The notes: generated by a model from the sequence alone, not told the origin. Shown: positions 27,970 through 38,200, numbered from the stretch's first letter. The stretch: 64,000 nucleotides of DNA from an uncultured Carboxylicivirga sp. (GCA_947491945.1 CANLLN010000002.1:248001-312000), one strand, 5' to 3'. Program-made: numbers and translations.

Positions 27970-28999
27970 GCCACAAGATATAAGCATAAAGTGCTATTTA
28001 GACCACTACACTCATCTGCCTCTGATTGATGTACGATCACCGGGCGAATATGAGAAAGGACACATACCCACTGCCATCAACATACCACTGTTCAGCAATG
28101 AGGAGCGAGCCCACGTAGGCACAGTGTATAAGCAAGAGTCGCAAGCCGCAGCCATCGACCTAGGATACACTTATGTAAATCCTAAGCTACAATGGTTTAT
28201 CGATGAAGCCGGACGTGCAGCACCTGATAAAAATATTGTCATCCACTGCTGGCGGGGCGGAATGCGCAGCCATGCATTTGCCCAACACCTTAAAGACAAT
28301 CGCTTTAAGCAGGTTTATGTGATTGAGAAAGGATACAAAGCCTATCGGCATGAAGCACAAAACAACTTCGACAAAGGACAGTTAGTGATTTTGGGAGGTT
28401 ATACCGGCAGCGGTAAAACACACATCCTTCACTGCCTGCAGGAGGCCGGCCATCAGGTGCTTGACCTGGAAGGTCTGGCTGCCCATAAAGGCTCTGCCTT
28501 TGGCAATATCGGCATGCCGGCACAGCCCACCACCGAACAGTTTGAAAACGACCTATACTGGCAATGGCGACAATTTGACTTTCAACGTCCCATCTGGCTT
28601 GAAGATGAAAGTCCCAACATTGGCGATGTAAATATCCCCATGCACCTGTTTCAAAAAATGCGACAGTCGCCCCTTTTATTTATAGAGATAAGCAAAGAGG
28701 AACGTGCACGGTTACTGGTGAAAGACTACGTGTTGGGCGACAAGGACAAGCTGGCCAATGCTATACAACGCATTGCCAAACGCTTGGGCTATGACAAGGC
28801 ACAACAGGCGCTTAGGCTCTTGGATGAGAATAACTACTACGAAGTAGCAATGCTCACGCTGGGCTACTACGATAAATATTATAAGCGCGGCATTGAAAAA
28901 CGCGAAACCAGCGACATACGGTTTATTACAATGAATAACACCGATGCGAAACAAAATGCACAAGCTTTAATTAAAACTTTAAACGAACAACATGTCTGA
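27968..28999 (+). CDS. mnmH: tRNA 2-selenouridine synthase
   Basis: MnmH (SelU/YbbB) replaces sulfur by selenium in the wobble 2-thiouridine of certain tRNAs, using selenophosphate. The 343-residue protein has an N-terminal rhodanese domain with active Cys94 in [17 protein letters not shown]-loop domain follows with GGYTGSGKT (143-151). [20 protein letters not shown] is the usual rhodanese start. Its stop overlaps the selD start by 8 bases, so selenophosphate supply and use are translated together. A TACCTTTG box ends only 4 bases before the ATG, so the mRNA could be nearly leaderless. Confidence 0.95.
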   Translation: MPQDISIKCYLDHYTHLPLIDVRSPGEYEKGHIPTAINIPLFSNEERAHVGTVYKQESQAAAIDLGYTYVNPKLQWFIDEAGRAAPDKNIVIHCWRGGMRSHAFAQHLKDNRFKQVYVIEKGYKAYRHEAQNNFDKGQLVILGGYTGSGKTHILHCLQEAGHQVLDLEGLAAHKGSAFGNIGMPAQPTTEQFENDLYWQWRQFDFQRPIWLEDESPNIGDVNIPMHLFQKMRQSPLLFIEISKEERARLLVKDYVLGDKDKLANAIQRIAKRLGYDKAQQALRLLDENNYYEVAMLTLGYYDKYYKRGIEKRETSDIRFITMNNTDAKQNAQALIKTLNEQHV

Positions 29000-30023
29000 C
29001 GTTAAACTCACACAATACAGTCATGGTGCCGGCTGTGGCTGCAAGATAGCCCCTTCGGTACTCAGTGATATCCTCAAAAGCAATCTAATCCCCATCAAGG
29101 ATGAAAAACTAATTGTTGGCAATAGCAGTCGCGATGATGCTGCCGTTTATGACCTGGGCGATGGCAGCGCCATCATAAGCACCACCGACTTTTTTATGCC
29201 CATTGTTGATGATGCTTTTACCTTTGGAAAAATTGCCGCTGCCAATGCCATTAGCGATGTATATGCCATGGGCGGACAACCCCTGTTGGCCATTGCCATA
29301 CTGGGCTGGCCTGTTGATAAACTGGCACCAGACGTGGCAGCACAGGTGATGGAAGGCGGACGTCAGGCCTGTAAAGAAGCCGGCATAACGCTGGCCGGTG
29401 GTCACAGCATCGATAGCCCCGAACCCATTTTCGGACTGGCCGTTACGGGACGTGTAGAGCTAAAGAAATTAAAACGTAATGATACGGCCACTCAAGGCTG
29501 CCAACTCTACTTAACCAAGCCTTTGGGCGTGGGCATCCTTACCACAGCACAAAAAAAAGGCGTATTGCAAGAAGAGCATGCAGCCGTAGCACCGGAGCTC
29601 ATGAGCAGACTGAACCTTCCGGGTCGGCAACTTGCAGAGATAGAAGGCGTAAAAGCAATGACCGATGTTACCGGCTTCAGCCTGTTGGGTCACCTCAGCG
29701 AGGTATGTGAAGGAAGTAATTTATCGGCGCACATCAACTACGATAAAATACCTAAACTACCTATGCTACAGCCTTACATTGACCAGAACTGCATACCGGG
29801 CGGCACTCACCGCAACTGGCTCAGCTATGGTGCAGGCGTACACCTGGCTGACGAAGCACATAAAGCTATTCTGTGCGATCCCCAAACCAGCGGAGGACTG
29901 CTGATTGCCGTGGAAGAATCAGCCATCGCGGAGGTCGAGAAGATCTTAAATGAAAACAACATCGAAGCGCAATGCTTTGGTTATTTAAGCGAGCAGAAAG
30001 ACAAATTAATCTACGTTGATTAA
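28992..30023 (+). CDS. selD: Selenide, water dikinase (selenophosphate synthase)
   Basis: SelD makes selenophosphate from selenide and ATP. The 343-residue protein carries the catalytic loop [17 protein letters not shown], with Cys15 corresponding to Cys17 of the E. coli enzyme. It is encoded by TGT, so no selenocysteine is used. The ATP-binding part has [20 protein letters not shown] and [12 protein letters not shown]. The substrate lid region has [20 protein letters not shown]. Pairing with mnmH points to a selenium trait used for tRNA modification. No selA or selB lies in the window, which does not exclude selenoproteins elsewhere. Confidence 0.96.
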   Translation: MSDVKLTQYSHGAGCGCKIAPSVLSDILKSNLIPIKDEKLIVGNSSRDDAAVYDLGDGSAIISTTDFFMPIVDDAFTFGKIAAANAISDVYAMGGQPLLAIAILGWPVDKLAPDVAAQVMEGGRQACKEAGITLAGGHSIDSPEPIFGLAVTGRVELKKLKRNDTATQGCQLYLTKPLGVGILTTAQKKGVLQEEHAAVAPELMSRLNLPGRQLAEIEGVKAMTDVTGFSLLGHLSEVCEGSNLSAHINYDKIPKLPMLQPYIDQNCIPGGTHRNWLSYGAGVHLADEAHKAILCDPQTSGGLLIAVEESAIAEVEKILNENNIEAQCFGYLSEQKDKLIYVD

Positions 30024-30046
30024 AAAACTATCGCCAAAAACAATAA

Positions 30047-30089
30047 GGATCGCATCTTAATAGCCACCTCACCTGGTAAGATGCGATCC
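30047..30089 (+). terminator. Long hairpin after selD, probable terminator
   Basis: GGATCGCATCTTA (30047-30059) pairs perfectly with TAAGATGCGATCC (30077-30089), a 13-base stem with a 17-base loop. It lies 24 bases after the selD stop. A run of A rather than T follows on the plus strand, so it is not a classic terminator; it may stop transcription or protect the mRNA end. Confidence 0.5.
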
Positions 30090-30222
30090 AAAAAATCCTT
30101 GTCGGAGATAACCCAAAGGATGTTTTAAAGGACAGTTCTCTACCACAAGACACTTATAAGAACCGTTCCATAGTTTGATCTGAACATCACTCCCTTTTTC
30201 TGAACCAAAATGTAGCCGCTAA

Positions 30223-30251
30223 TTGCAGCATAAGGTGTATTTTTATCTTGA
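30223..30251 (+). promoter_or_regulatory. Possible promoter of the sulfatase gene
   Basis: TTG (30223-30225), 18 bases and TATCTTG (30244-30250) approximate the -33/-7 consensus, one T short in the -7 box. The sulfatase ATG is 19 bases downstream. Confidence 0.3.
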
Positions 30252-30269
30252 ACAAAAAACCTCAGTGAT

Positions 30270-32114
30270 ATGATGCCTTACGTCTTGGTTCTCTTAGCCA
30301 TTACCACCTGCTTATTTTCAAGCGAAGCCAGCCTTAAAAAAGACAAGCAACCCAACGTTATTGTAATACTAACCGATGACCAAGGTAGTATTGATATGAA
30401 TTGCTACGGCGCCAATGATCTGTACACCCCCAACATGGATGCGCTGGCAGAATCAGGTGTGCGCTTTACCCAATTTTATGTAGCGGCACCGGTGTGTTCG
30501 CCTTCACGGGCTTCTATGCTTACCGGTCAGAATCCGCACCAGGCAGGCTTGCCCGGTAACGCCTCGTCGCAGGAAGGTCATGCCGGCATGCCGGGTGAAC
30601 AAATCACCATTGCCGAGCTGATGAAAACGCGCGGCTATCAAACTGCCCATATCGGTAAATGGCACATTGGATACACACCAGCCACCCGACCCCGGGCACA
30701 AGGCTTCGACTACACCTTCGGCCACATGGGCGGTTGCATTGACAATTACTCTCACTTCTTTTACTGGAATGGCCCCAACCGCCACGACTTATGGGAAAAT
30801 GGTGAGGAAGTGTGGCACGACGGCGAATACTTTGGAGATTTAATGGCACAAAAAGCCGATGAATATATTGCCGAGCATAAAAAAGAGCCCTTCTTTATAT
30901 ATTATGCCATTAACATGCCGCACTACCCGCTGCAGCCCAAGCAAAAATGGCGCAAACACTATCAACATCTGGATATGCCCCGCCGCGATTACGCCGCATT
31001 TGTTTCCACAATCGACGACTACATCGGTCGCCTGCTGACCACCCTCGACGAGCATGGACTGCGCGATAACACCATTGTGATTTTACAATCGGATCATGGA
31101 CATAGTAACGAGACTCGCACCTTTGGTGGCGGCGGTAATGCCGGACCGTTCCGCGGATCAAAATTTTCGCTTTTCGAAGGTGGCATACGTGTGCCGGCTA
31201 TTATCAGTTATCCCAACAAAATCAAAGGGGCACAAACACGCCATCAGATGGCCTTTAATATCGACTGGCTTCCAACCCTTGCCGATTACTGTCAACTTGA
31301 AGCATTGCCCGGGCATATTGAAGGCAAAAGCCTGCGCCCCATCATTGAAAAGAACGCTCCTAGCCAACACCAGCAATTCATCTGGAAAAGCGGTGGCAGC
31401 TGGGCTATCCGACAAGGAGACTGGAAACTGTTGGGCTATCCCCAGGATCATAGCGGTAAAGGCGAGCTGGATCCGGACAAGGACCTGTTGTTTTTGGTTA
31501 ACCTGGCAACAGACAGTACAGAAATGACCAACCTGGCGGCTGACTACCCGGATAAGGTGGAAGATCTTCAGGCTGCCTACCTGCAATGGCCCTATGCCTC
31601 GCCCGATGATATACCCAAAAAGCGTCAACGCCTTGTGCACAGAGCAATTGATAAACCGGCGACCCTGATCAATGCACCTCACCCCAAACACAGCGCAACG
31701 GGGGCTGCATCACTTCTGGATGGCGAAACAGGCACCCGCTTTTACACCGATGGCTATTGGGTCGGCTTTGAAGGAGAGGATGCCATACTGGTCATCGATT
31801 TTGAAAAACCGGTTACCTGGAATGAAGTACGTGTTGGTGCCATGCACAACCCCGAATCGTGGATTTTCCTTCCTAAAGCCATTGAAGTAAGCTGGTCCGA
31901 TGACGGGCAGAGTTTTTCACAACCCATTGTACTACCGGTAAATACACCGACTAAACCGCAAAATCACACCATTAAACGCTTTAGCATTCAGCAGGAGGAT
32001 ATACATGCCCGTTACTTAAAGGTTCACGTTAAAAACATGGGCATCTGCCCGGACTGGCACACCGGAAAAGGCCATAAAGCCTGGCTCTTTATAGACGAGG
32101 TAAGTGTTTACTAA
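30270..32114 (+). CDS. Type I sulfatase with C-terminal discoidin-like domain
   Basis: The 614-residue protein hydrolyses a sulfate ester, probably of a sulfated polysaccharide. A signal peptide (about 1-20) is followed by the alkaline-phosphatase-fold core: metal ligands in VIVILTDDQGS and the formylglycine site Cys76 in VCSPSRASMLTG. Other core motifs are HIGKWHIG and TIVILQSDHGHSNETRT. Cysteine (not serine) at the modified position makes it a Cys-type sulfatase that needs a maturase, absent from the window. Residues about 475-614 form an F5/8-type-C-like beta sandwich (VTWNEVRVGAMHN), likely a carbohydrate-binding unit. It has no T9SS sorting domain, so it is probably periplasmic. Its own substrate-uptake genes (SusCD) are not adjacent. 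Confidence 0.88.
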   Translation: MMPYVLVLLAITTCLFSSEASLKKDKQPNVIVILTDDQGSIDMNCYGANDLYTPNMDALAESGVRFTQFYVAAPVCSPSRASMLTGQNPHQAGLPGNASSQEGHAGMPGEQITIAELMKTRGYQTAHIGKWHIGYTPATRPRAQGFDYTFGHMGGCIDNYSHFFYWNGPNRHDLWENGEEVWHDGEYFGDLMAQKADEYIAEHKKEPFFIYYAINMPHYPLQPKQKWRKHYQHLDMPRRDYAAFVSTIDDYIGRLLTTLDEHGLRDNTIVILQSDHGHSNETRTFGGGGNAGPFRGSKFSLFEGGIRVPAIISYPNKIKGAQTRHQMAFNIDWLPTLADYCQLEALPGHIEGKSLRPIIEKNAPSQHQQFIWKSGGSWAIRQGDWKLLGYPQDHSGKGELDPDKDLLFLVNLATDSTEMTNLAADYPDKVEDLQAAYLQWPYASPDDIPKKRQRLVHRAIDKPATLINAPHPKHSATGAASLLDGETGTRFYTDGYWVGFEGEDAILVIDFEKPVTWNEVRVGAMHNPESWIFLPKAIEVSWSDDGQSFSQPIVLPVNTPTKPQNHTIKRFSIQQEDIHARYLKVHVKNMGICPDWHTGKGHKAWLFIDEVSVY

Positions 32115-32160
32115 AAAAATTGTATATTCAGTCTTTAAAATGTGGAAGATAGGCTGATTG

Positions 32161-34593
32161 ATGAGACATATAATTAAGCTACTGCTATTAATTCAACTTT
32201 TTTTTGCCGTACCAACATACGGAGCCACAGCTGCCCTGGATACGGTGGTACTACAACTGAAATGGAAACACCAGTTTCAATTTGCCGGTTTCTATGCTGC
32301 CGTTGAAAGGGGATATTATCGCGAGGCAGGTCTGTTTCTTAAATTAATAGAGGGAAATACAGAAGGTAATTATATTGATGAAGTAATATCGGGCCGCGCA
32401 CACTTTGCCATTGAGTCATCAAATCTATTAATTGCTCGTAACAATGGAACACCTGTGGTAGCCCTGGCGGCTATCTTTCAACACTCGCCCGAAGTAATAA
32501 TAACCCGAAAAGACAATGATATACGCTATCCGGGCGACCTGAAAGACAAACGCATCACATTTAGCGGAAATAAGTTGGCTGCGCCAAGGGCATTATTAAA
32601 CAAATTTAATATTCCGGAAGAAAACATCAGCTACAGCTCTGCCTCAGGTCATCTCAACGACCTGATGGAAGACAAAACTGATGCCTTTGCCACATATATC
32701 ACCAGCTCCCCCTACCTGCTTGAGAAAGCAGGCGTTGAACCAATGATTTTCGATCCCAGAGACTATGGTATTGACCTTTATGGCGATATCCTCTTTACCT
32801 CTCAAACCATGGTAGAGCAGCACAATAAAGTCACAAAAAAATTTGTTGATGCCTCCCTAAAAGGATGGATTTATGCCATGAACAATAAACACGAACTCAT
32901 CGATATCATACTTAACAAATACGATCCGAGTCTTTCTCGTGAGTTACTTGTTTATGAATCAAAGATGATGGAGCAGTTGGTGATGCCCAGGCTTATTGAA
33001 CCAGGGCATATGAATACCGAGCGCTGGCACGCCATTGCCCGATCCATGATGGAAATAGGCCTGCTAAAACCTCTCTACAGCCTCGATGGCTTTCTGTATG
33101 AAGACTATCAGCTGCGTGATGCCCATCGCACTCAAAAAACTCTTTACATACTGCTTGCCATTGTAGTGGCCTCGCTAATAACCATTTTTGTATTTTTCCT
33201 ATTTAATCAGCGGCTGAAAAAAGCCGTAATGCAACGCACTCTTGAGCTTTCACGCGCCAACGATAATTTAAAAAAGGAAATCAAACACCGCCAACGCACA
33301 CATGCCCACCTCACACTAAGCGAAGAACGTTTCAAATTACTATTTGAAGACTCACCCATATCACTGTGGGAAGAGGATTTTAGCGTCACCAAGCAAATGA
33401 TTGACCAATTACAAACAGATGGCATAAGTGATGTAGAACAATACATCCGAACGAACCATGACTTCCTGCGCCGATGTGCCCATAGTGTGCGCATCAACAA
33501 TATCAACAAGGCCACGGTACAGTATCTGGAAGCTGGCAGCAAAGAACGTATTCTAGAACATGTGGATGACGTACTAAGCGATGAGGCCCTGCAGAATTTT
33601 GCCGAAGAATTGATTTGTTTTTATAAAGGGCAATACCTTTACGAGACGGAATCGGAACAATATACCTTTAAGGGGAATAAAATACATGTTTCGGTAACAG
33701 TGAAAATACCCAACGGATACGAAAAAAATTGGGACAAGGTAATCGTATCATTAATTGATGTTACCGACCTGAAACGCACCACCAACGACCTGAAGTTTAC
33801 AGAGATACTTCTGAGACAACAAAACGAAGCTCTTAAAGGTATTAACGAAGAGCTAAAAAAGGCCAAGCTGAAAGCTGAGGAGAGCGACCGCCTGAAAACT
33901 GCCTTCCTGTCGAATATGAGCCATGAAATACGCACGCCCATGAATGGTATCGTGGGTTTCACAGACCTGTTGAAACATCAGCCGCTTAATGCAGAGGAAC
34001 GCAAGCGCTACCTAAATATCATTGAAGAAAACTCACAACAACTACTACGCATTATCTCAGATATCATAGACATCTCTAAAATTGAGGCTGCACAACTAAA
34101 AATAGCAAAAAGCGAGGTTAATATTAAGCATCTTTTTGAATCATTACTGGATGTTTTTCAACTCCGCATTGCACGCCTTTCAAAAAATTCTTTGCAGTGT
34201 CGCTTCCATATCGATGAGCGCCTTGACATTGAAACACTGACGCTACATACTGATTTGACGCGCCTGCGTCAAATACTAACCAACCTGCTGGAAAATGCCG
34301 TAAAATTTACTGAGCATGGAATCGTTGAGTTTGGCCTTTATCCCACAGCCAATGAGCCATCACTTACTTTTTATGTGAAAGATACTGGCGTGGGGATTAA
34401 AGAGGCACGCGTGGAACAAATATTCGATCGCTTTTTCAGAGAAGAAGAGCGCTTTGGTGCCAACCTGGGCGGCACAGGCTTGGGCCTCTCCATCGCCAAG
34501 AACCTGGTTGAGCTGCTGGGCGGCAAAATAATGGTGGAAAGCCTGCCCGGTGAGGGTGCCAAGTTTTACTTCACGCACCCACATAAATTCTAA
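32161..34593 (+). CDS. NMT1/THI5-domain sensor histidine kinase
   Basis: I choose the ATG at 32161 (a TTG precedes it in frame), giving 810 residues. After a signal peptide, residues about 25-310 are an NMT1/THI5-like periplasmic binding domain (VVLQLKWKHQFQFAGFYAAV). These usually bind thiamine precursors or taurine-like ligands. A membrane helix (about 322-345) leads to a PAS-like region (about 385-545) and a HisKA domain with His588 in FLSNMSHEIRTPMNGIVG. The HATPase domain has NLLENAVKF, DTGVGI and GTGLGLSIAKNLVELLGG. There is no receiver domain and no neighbouring regulator. It is a transport-type binding domain reused as a sensor; the ligand is unknown. Confidence 0.9.
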   Translation: MRHIIKLLLLIQLFFAVPTYGATAALDTVVLQLKWKHQFQFAGFYAAVERGYYREAGLFLKLIEGNTEGNYIDEVISGRAHFAIESSNLLIARNNGTPVVALAAIFQHSPEVIITRKDNDIRYPGDLKDKRITFSGNKLAAPRALLNKFNIPEENISYSSASGHLNDLMEDKTDAFATYITSSPYLLEKAGVEPMIFDPRDYGIDLYGDILFTSQTMVEQHNKVTKKFVDASLKGWIYAMNNKHELIDIILNKYDPSLSRELLVYESKMMEQLVMPRLIEPGHMNTERWHAIARSMMEIGLLKPLYSLDGFLYEDYQLRDAHRTQKTLYILLAIVVASLITIFVFFLFNQRLKKAVMQRTLELSRANDNLKKEIKHRQRTHAHLTLSEERFKLLFEDSPISLWEEDFSVTKQMIDQLQTDGISDVEQYIRTNHDFLRRCAHSVRINNINKATVQYLEAGSKERILEHVDDVLSDEALQNFAEELICFYKGQYLYETESEQYTFKGNKIHVSVTVKIPNGYEKNWDKVIVSLIDVTDLKRTTNDLKFTEILLRQQNEALKGINEELKKAKLKAEESDRLKTAFLSNMSHEIRTPMNGIVGFTDLLKHQPLNAEERKRYLNIIEENSQQLLRIISDIIDISKIEAAQLKIAKSEVNIKHLFESLLDVFQLRIARLSKNSLQCRFHIDERLDIETLTLHTDLTRLRQILTNLLENAVKFTEHGIVEFGLYPTANEPSLTFYVKDTGVGIKEARVEQIFDRFFREEERFGANLGGTGLGLSIAKNLVELLGGKIMVESLPGEGAKFYFTHPHKF

Positions 34594-34684
34594 CACCCAC
34601 CAGACTTCATATTAGAAAAAAATAGCCCGCTGCGAATTGTAGAATATGCGCCACAGGTTAAACAAAAAAAGATCTCTAGGGTAC

Positions 34685-36025
34685 TTAACTGAACATCTTC
34701 TCAATCTTCACAAAGCTGGAGGGCATAGCAAATAACACCACCTTATCGTGAGGCTCAATTACTGTATCACCGCTGGCAATAATCGCCTGCTCGCCTCGTA
34801 TAACACCACCCACATTAACATCTTTAGGAAGACTTAGCTTGCGCAATGAGCCCTTGGTAATTTTAGAGCCGGGCTGCGCCACCAGCTCCAGCACCTCGGC
34901 ATCAGTAGCTGTCAGACACTTCACATGCGACACATGCGCCCGCAAGGTATAACGATAGATATGGCTGGCCGATATCAGCTTTTTATTCACCAAGGTGCCA
35001 ATGCCAATATTCTCAGCCAGATCGATGTAATCAATATTCTCCACCTCGGCCACCGTTTTTTTAACACCCATCTTCTTTGCCAGCTGACACGCCAGTATGT
35101 TCACCTCCGAGTTACCCGTTACGGCTACAAAGGCATCCATCTTTTTTATGCCCTCATCCTTTAATAACTCAAGGTTGCGTCCATCACCATTAATCACCAA
35201 AGTGTCGGCCAATACATCGGCCAGGCGTGCTGCCTTCTCTTTATCTATTTCTATGAGTTTAATGCTATACTGCCGCTCCAGCTTCTCAGCAACTTTTTTG
35301 CCAATACGGCTACCACCCAATATCATCACATTCTTAATGTCAAACTGCTTCTTACCGGCATCTTTCATCACCTGCTTAACAGCCGATTTAGTGGTAATCA
35401 CATACACCAGGTCATTGTGCTGAAGCGTATCTTTACCCCGCGGAATAATGGTTTCACCACCCCGGTTAATAGCCACAATATTATACTCCTGCTTTTCGTA
35501 CATCGAGGAAATGTACGCCAGTGTTTTATTAACGATAGGGGCGTTATCACGTACTTTTAAAGCAAACATAACCAGCTTACTACCTGTAAACTCATACATC
35601 TGACGCGTACCCACCTGCTTAAGCGAGGCAAAGACCTCCTCCGAAGCCAATTGTTCGGGATAAATCAACTCATCGATACCCAGCTTACCAAAGAACTCTT
35701 TGTTTTCCGCCATCAGATATTCGTGGTTGTTCACCCTTGCCACAGTAGTTTTAGCACCCAACTGCTTGGCCAGTATGCACGACAGAATACTCATATCCTG
35801 ATAGGGAGGCACTGCTACAAATAAATCACATGATTTTACGTTTGCTTCACGCAGGTCTTCAATGGATGAAATACTCCCTACAATGGTCATCAGATCGAAG
35901 TGAGAGTCAATTTGTTTTAACTTCTCCTCCTCCTCATCCATCAGGATGACATCATGATTGGCTGAACATAGCATCTTTGCCAAATGGGTTCCTACCTCCC
36001 CTGCTCCTGCAATAAATATCCTCAT
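34685..36025 (-). CDS. trkA: Potassium uptake regulator TrkA
   Basis: TrkA is the cytoplasmic NAD-binding gate subunit of the Trk potassium importer. The 446-residue protein is a tandem of two RCK units: TrkA-N (MRIFIAGAGEVGTHLAKML) and TrkA-C, then again TrkA-N (VMILGGSRIGKKVAEKL) and TrkA-C (ending DTVIEPHDKVVLFAM). The first Rossmann loop GAGEVG is intact; the second has GGSRIG. The membrane partner TrkH is not in the window. It is expressed from its own promoter at 36103-36072 and is convergent with the NMT1 kinase gene; no clear terminator is visible in the 91 bases between them. Confidence 0.92.
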   Translation of the reverse strand: MRIFIAGAGEVGTHLAKMLCSANHDVILMDEEEEKLKQIDSHFDLMTIVGSISSIEDLREANVKSCDLFVAVPPYQDMSILSCILAKQLGAKTTVARVNNHEYLMAENKEFFGKLGIDELIYPEQLASEEVFASLKQVGTRQMYEFTGSKLVMFALKVRDNAPIVNKTLAYISSMYEKQEYNIVAINRGGETIIPRGKDTLQHNDLVYVITTKSAVKQVMKDAGKKQFDIKNVMILGGSRIGKKVAEKLERQYSIKLIEIDKEKAARLADVLADTLVINGDGRNLELLKDEGIKKMDAFVAVTGNSEVNILACQLAKKMGVKKTVAEVENIDYIDLAENIGIGTLVNKKLISASHIYRYTLRAHVSHVKCLTATDAEVLELVAQPGSKITKGSLRKLSLPKDVNVGGVIRGEQAIIASGDTVIEPHDKVVLFAMPSSFVKIEKMFS

Positions 36026-36071
36026 AGCCTAGCGTGTTGTTTGTGTGTTGAGATAAATGACAATAAGACCG

Positions 36072-36103
36072 CAAATTAATAGATAATAAGGCTAATCCTC
36101 AAA
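36072..36103 (-). promoter_or_regulatory. Promoter of trkA
   Basis: On the minus strand TTTG (36103-36100), 20 bases, then TTAATTTG (36079-36072) match the Bacteroidota -33/-7 consensus with one mismatch. The start site would be about 40 bases before the ATG. Confidence 0.5.
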
Positions 36104-36121
36104 ATAAAAACGCATAATTAA

Positions 36122-38200
36122 TTACCTGTGTTTTGCCGCTGTCAATAAAAAAGCACCCTCTTCATATACATCGTGCAGATAATCAAGCGTCATAGCCGAT
36201 TGAGCATACCACTTGCGTTGATACCATTTCCATCCGGTGGGGATAATAATTAGCCTTGTATGTACCGTTTTAAGCACTTCATCCAAACTCATCCGTGGCT
36301 GCCCCATCAAAACCAGGTAATCAACCTGCACAGCCTGCTTTGATAATGACCATTGTGCGTTAGCCGGCAGCAGTACCATACTCTTGCCGCCGGGGTTTAA
36401 TACTGGCGGTGGTTTATTGTTTGTAGCATCAATTATAGAAAAGGAGTAAGTGGCTGGTGCCCCGTATCGAGCCCACACCCCCTTAAAAGCAAACTCAATA
36501 TCCTTATCGCTGATAATGCCATCGGCGTAAATAATATTCTGCTGCTGAGTAAAGTAATTAACCACACTTTTATCACGTACCTTAGCGATGTAAACCACTT
36601 CAGCTGGTTGGTAATAAGCACGCAGGTGAAAACTGAACAAGAAGGCGATGAGCATTATTGTGAGATACTTGAGATAACGCAGAAAACGATAATCGCTGTA
36701 CAGCAGAAAAAGAATGAGGAAACCATAGAAAAGATACATCTGCCAACGATCGATATACAAATTGGTGAGGGATGAAAAAGGTAGCCGATCCACACTCAGT
36801 GCCACGCCCTCGATGTAGGTCAGTAAATCGCCCAACGCAGGTATCATCAGCTTCAGGCAGACATCGCAGAAGGAAAACAAAGAACTCAGCACGGCCAGTA
36901 TAAGAATAGGCGTTACTACAGGAATTAATAAGAGGTTGGTAAGCATAAAGTATAACGGAAACTCATTAAAGGTATGAATACTTAGCGGCAAAGTACCCAC
37001 CTGAGCCGCCAGAGAAACTGCCGCGATGGACCACAACCAGCGAAAAGGAGGAAAACGAAAATAGAACCACTTGTTTATTTTTGGATAGAAACTAACGATG
37101 GACGCCACGGCACAGTGGCTTAACCAAAAGCCCACATTATAAACCGACAAGGGTTCTATCAGAAGAATAATAAACATGGAGGCGCCCAGCAGATTAAAAA
37201 TCCCCGTTTTCTGCCTGGAAATACGTCCCACCTCTAATATGGTAAACATAAGCCCGGAACGCAGTACCGACGGGGAAAAGCCGGTTATTAGAGCATAAAA
37301 CCAAAGACAAAAAATAATGAACAGCGCAACCCAGCCACTATCCTTCGGTATGCCCAAGGCGCCAATTCCTCCAACCAATAAAAGATAGATAATCCCGACG
37401 TGCAAACCACTGACGGCCAAGAGATGCATAGCCCCGGCATCGGAGAAGGCACTCTTTTGCTCGTAACTAAGCCGACTTTTATCACCCAGATACAGGGCAT
37501 TCAGCAGGGCTCCCTGTGCTTCATCCAGTCCTGCCTCAACGTAACGCTTCCGCAGGTAATTCTTTACCCGCTCGCTGATAATTATAGGAGTAGGTAAGGT
37601 ATCGTCATCATAAAGCTTTGCTTCGCGGGCAACGAAACGAAAGGCAATACGCTGATTCTTCAGGTATTGGCTGTAATCAAAATCGAAAGGACCATCGGGT
37701 GGTGTAAAAGGCAGAAAACGACCCGACAAATAAAGTCGCTGACCACTTACAATGTTCAAAGTGTCATGCAACTTGGAAATATAAACAATGCCCTTCATGC
37801 CCTGCCGGATGCCGAGCGTATCATTGGCACACTGATGTGCCCGCACCTCGTATTTGTTATTTTTCGCACTGCTGCCTATGCCTGACAGCACCCTTACATC
37901 CATGGCACACGCCTCGTTTACCGACACCTGAACAGGTTGCCGCAGTTGAGCGTAAAAAGCCGCCAGGGACACATACATCAGCACGCCCGCAATGCCTGAC
38001 AGATGCCGATACTTATAAACCGCATGTTTCCGCTGCCAGATAACAATAAAGCAGTAAGCGCCGAAAGTAAGCAGCGAAAGGATCAAGAAATGCGACAGTG
38101 ACAAATAAGGAGCGATGTAAAATCCCATTAACAGTGCAAGCACCAAACGCATAAAGGGCGACTTCCTAAAGAAGATGGAAAGCTGGGATAACATGTACAT
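36122..38200 (-). CDS. comEC: ComEC/Rec2-family DNA uptake channel protein
   Basis: The start is ATG at 38200 (an in-frame TTG precedes it; another ATG is at 38194), giving 692 residues. ComEC conducts single-stranded DNA across the inner membrane in natural transformation. Two or three N-terminal helices precede an OB-like DUF4131 domain (about 75-190). The competence domain follows with several helices and the signature GAMHLLAVSGLHVGIIYLLL (about 250). The C-terminal part (about 525-690) is where other ComEC proteins have a metallo-beta-lactamase domain, but I see no HxHxDH motif, so that domain is degenerate, as far as I can tell. It lies last in the minus-strand run, 85 bases after the sugar transferase gene. 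Confidence 0.88.
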   Translation of the reverse strand: MYMLSQLSIFFRKSPFMRLVLALLMGFYIAPYLSLSHFLILSLLTFGAYCFIVIWQRKHAVYKYRHLSGIAGVLMYVSLAAFYAQLRQPVQVSVNEACAMDVRVLSGIGSSAKNNKYEVRAHQCANDTLGIRQGMKGIVYISKLHDTLNIVSGQRLYLSGRFLPFTPPDGPFDFDYSQYLKNQRIAFRFVAREAKLYDDDTLPTPIIISERVKNYLRKRYVEAGLDEAQGALLNALYLGDKSRLSYEQKSAFSDAGAMHLLAVSGLHVGIIYLLLVGGIGALGIPKDSGWVALFIIFCLWFYALITGFSPSVLRSGLMFTILEVGRISRQKTGIFNLLGASMFIILLIEPLSVYNVGFWLSHCAVASIVSFYPKINKWFYFRFPPFRWLWSIAAVSLAAQVGTLPLSIHTFNEFPLYFMLTNLLLIPVVTPILILAVLSSLFSFCDVCLKLMIPALGDLLTYIEGVALSVDRLPFSSLTNLYIDRWQMYLFYGFLILFLLYSDYRFLRYLKYLTIMLIAFLFSFHLRAYYQPAEVVYIAKVRDKSVVNYFTQQQNIIYADGIISDKDIEFAFKGVWARYGAPATYSFSIIDATNNKPPPVLNPGGKSMVLLPANAQWSLSKQAVQVDYLVLMGQPRMSLDEVLKTVHTRLIIIPTGWKWYQRKWYAQSAMTLDYLHDVYEEGAFLLTAAKHR

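Noticed and set aside
28992-30023. Selenocysteine in SelD
   Set aside because: The catalytic position is encoded by TGT and no in-frame TGA occurs.
31158-31691. A 177-codon open frame on the minus strand
   Set aside because: It is antisense to the sulfatase core and has no recognisable domain.
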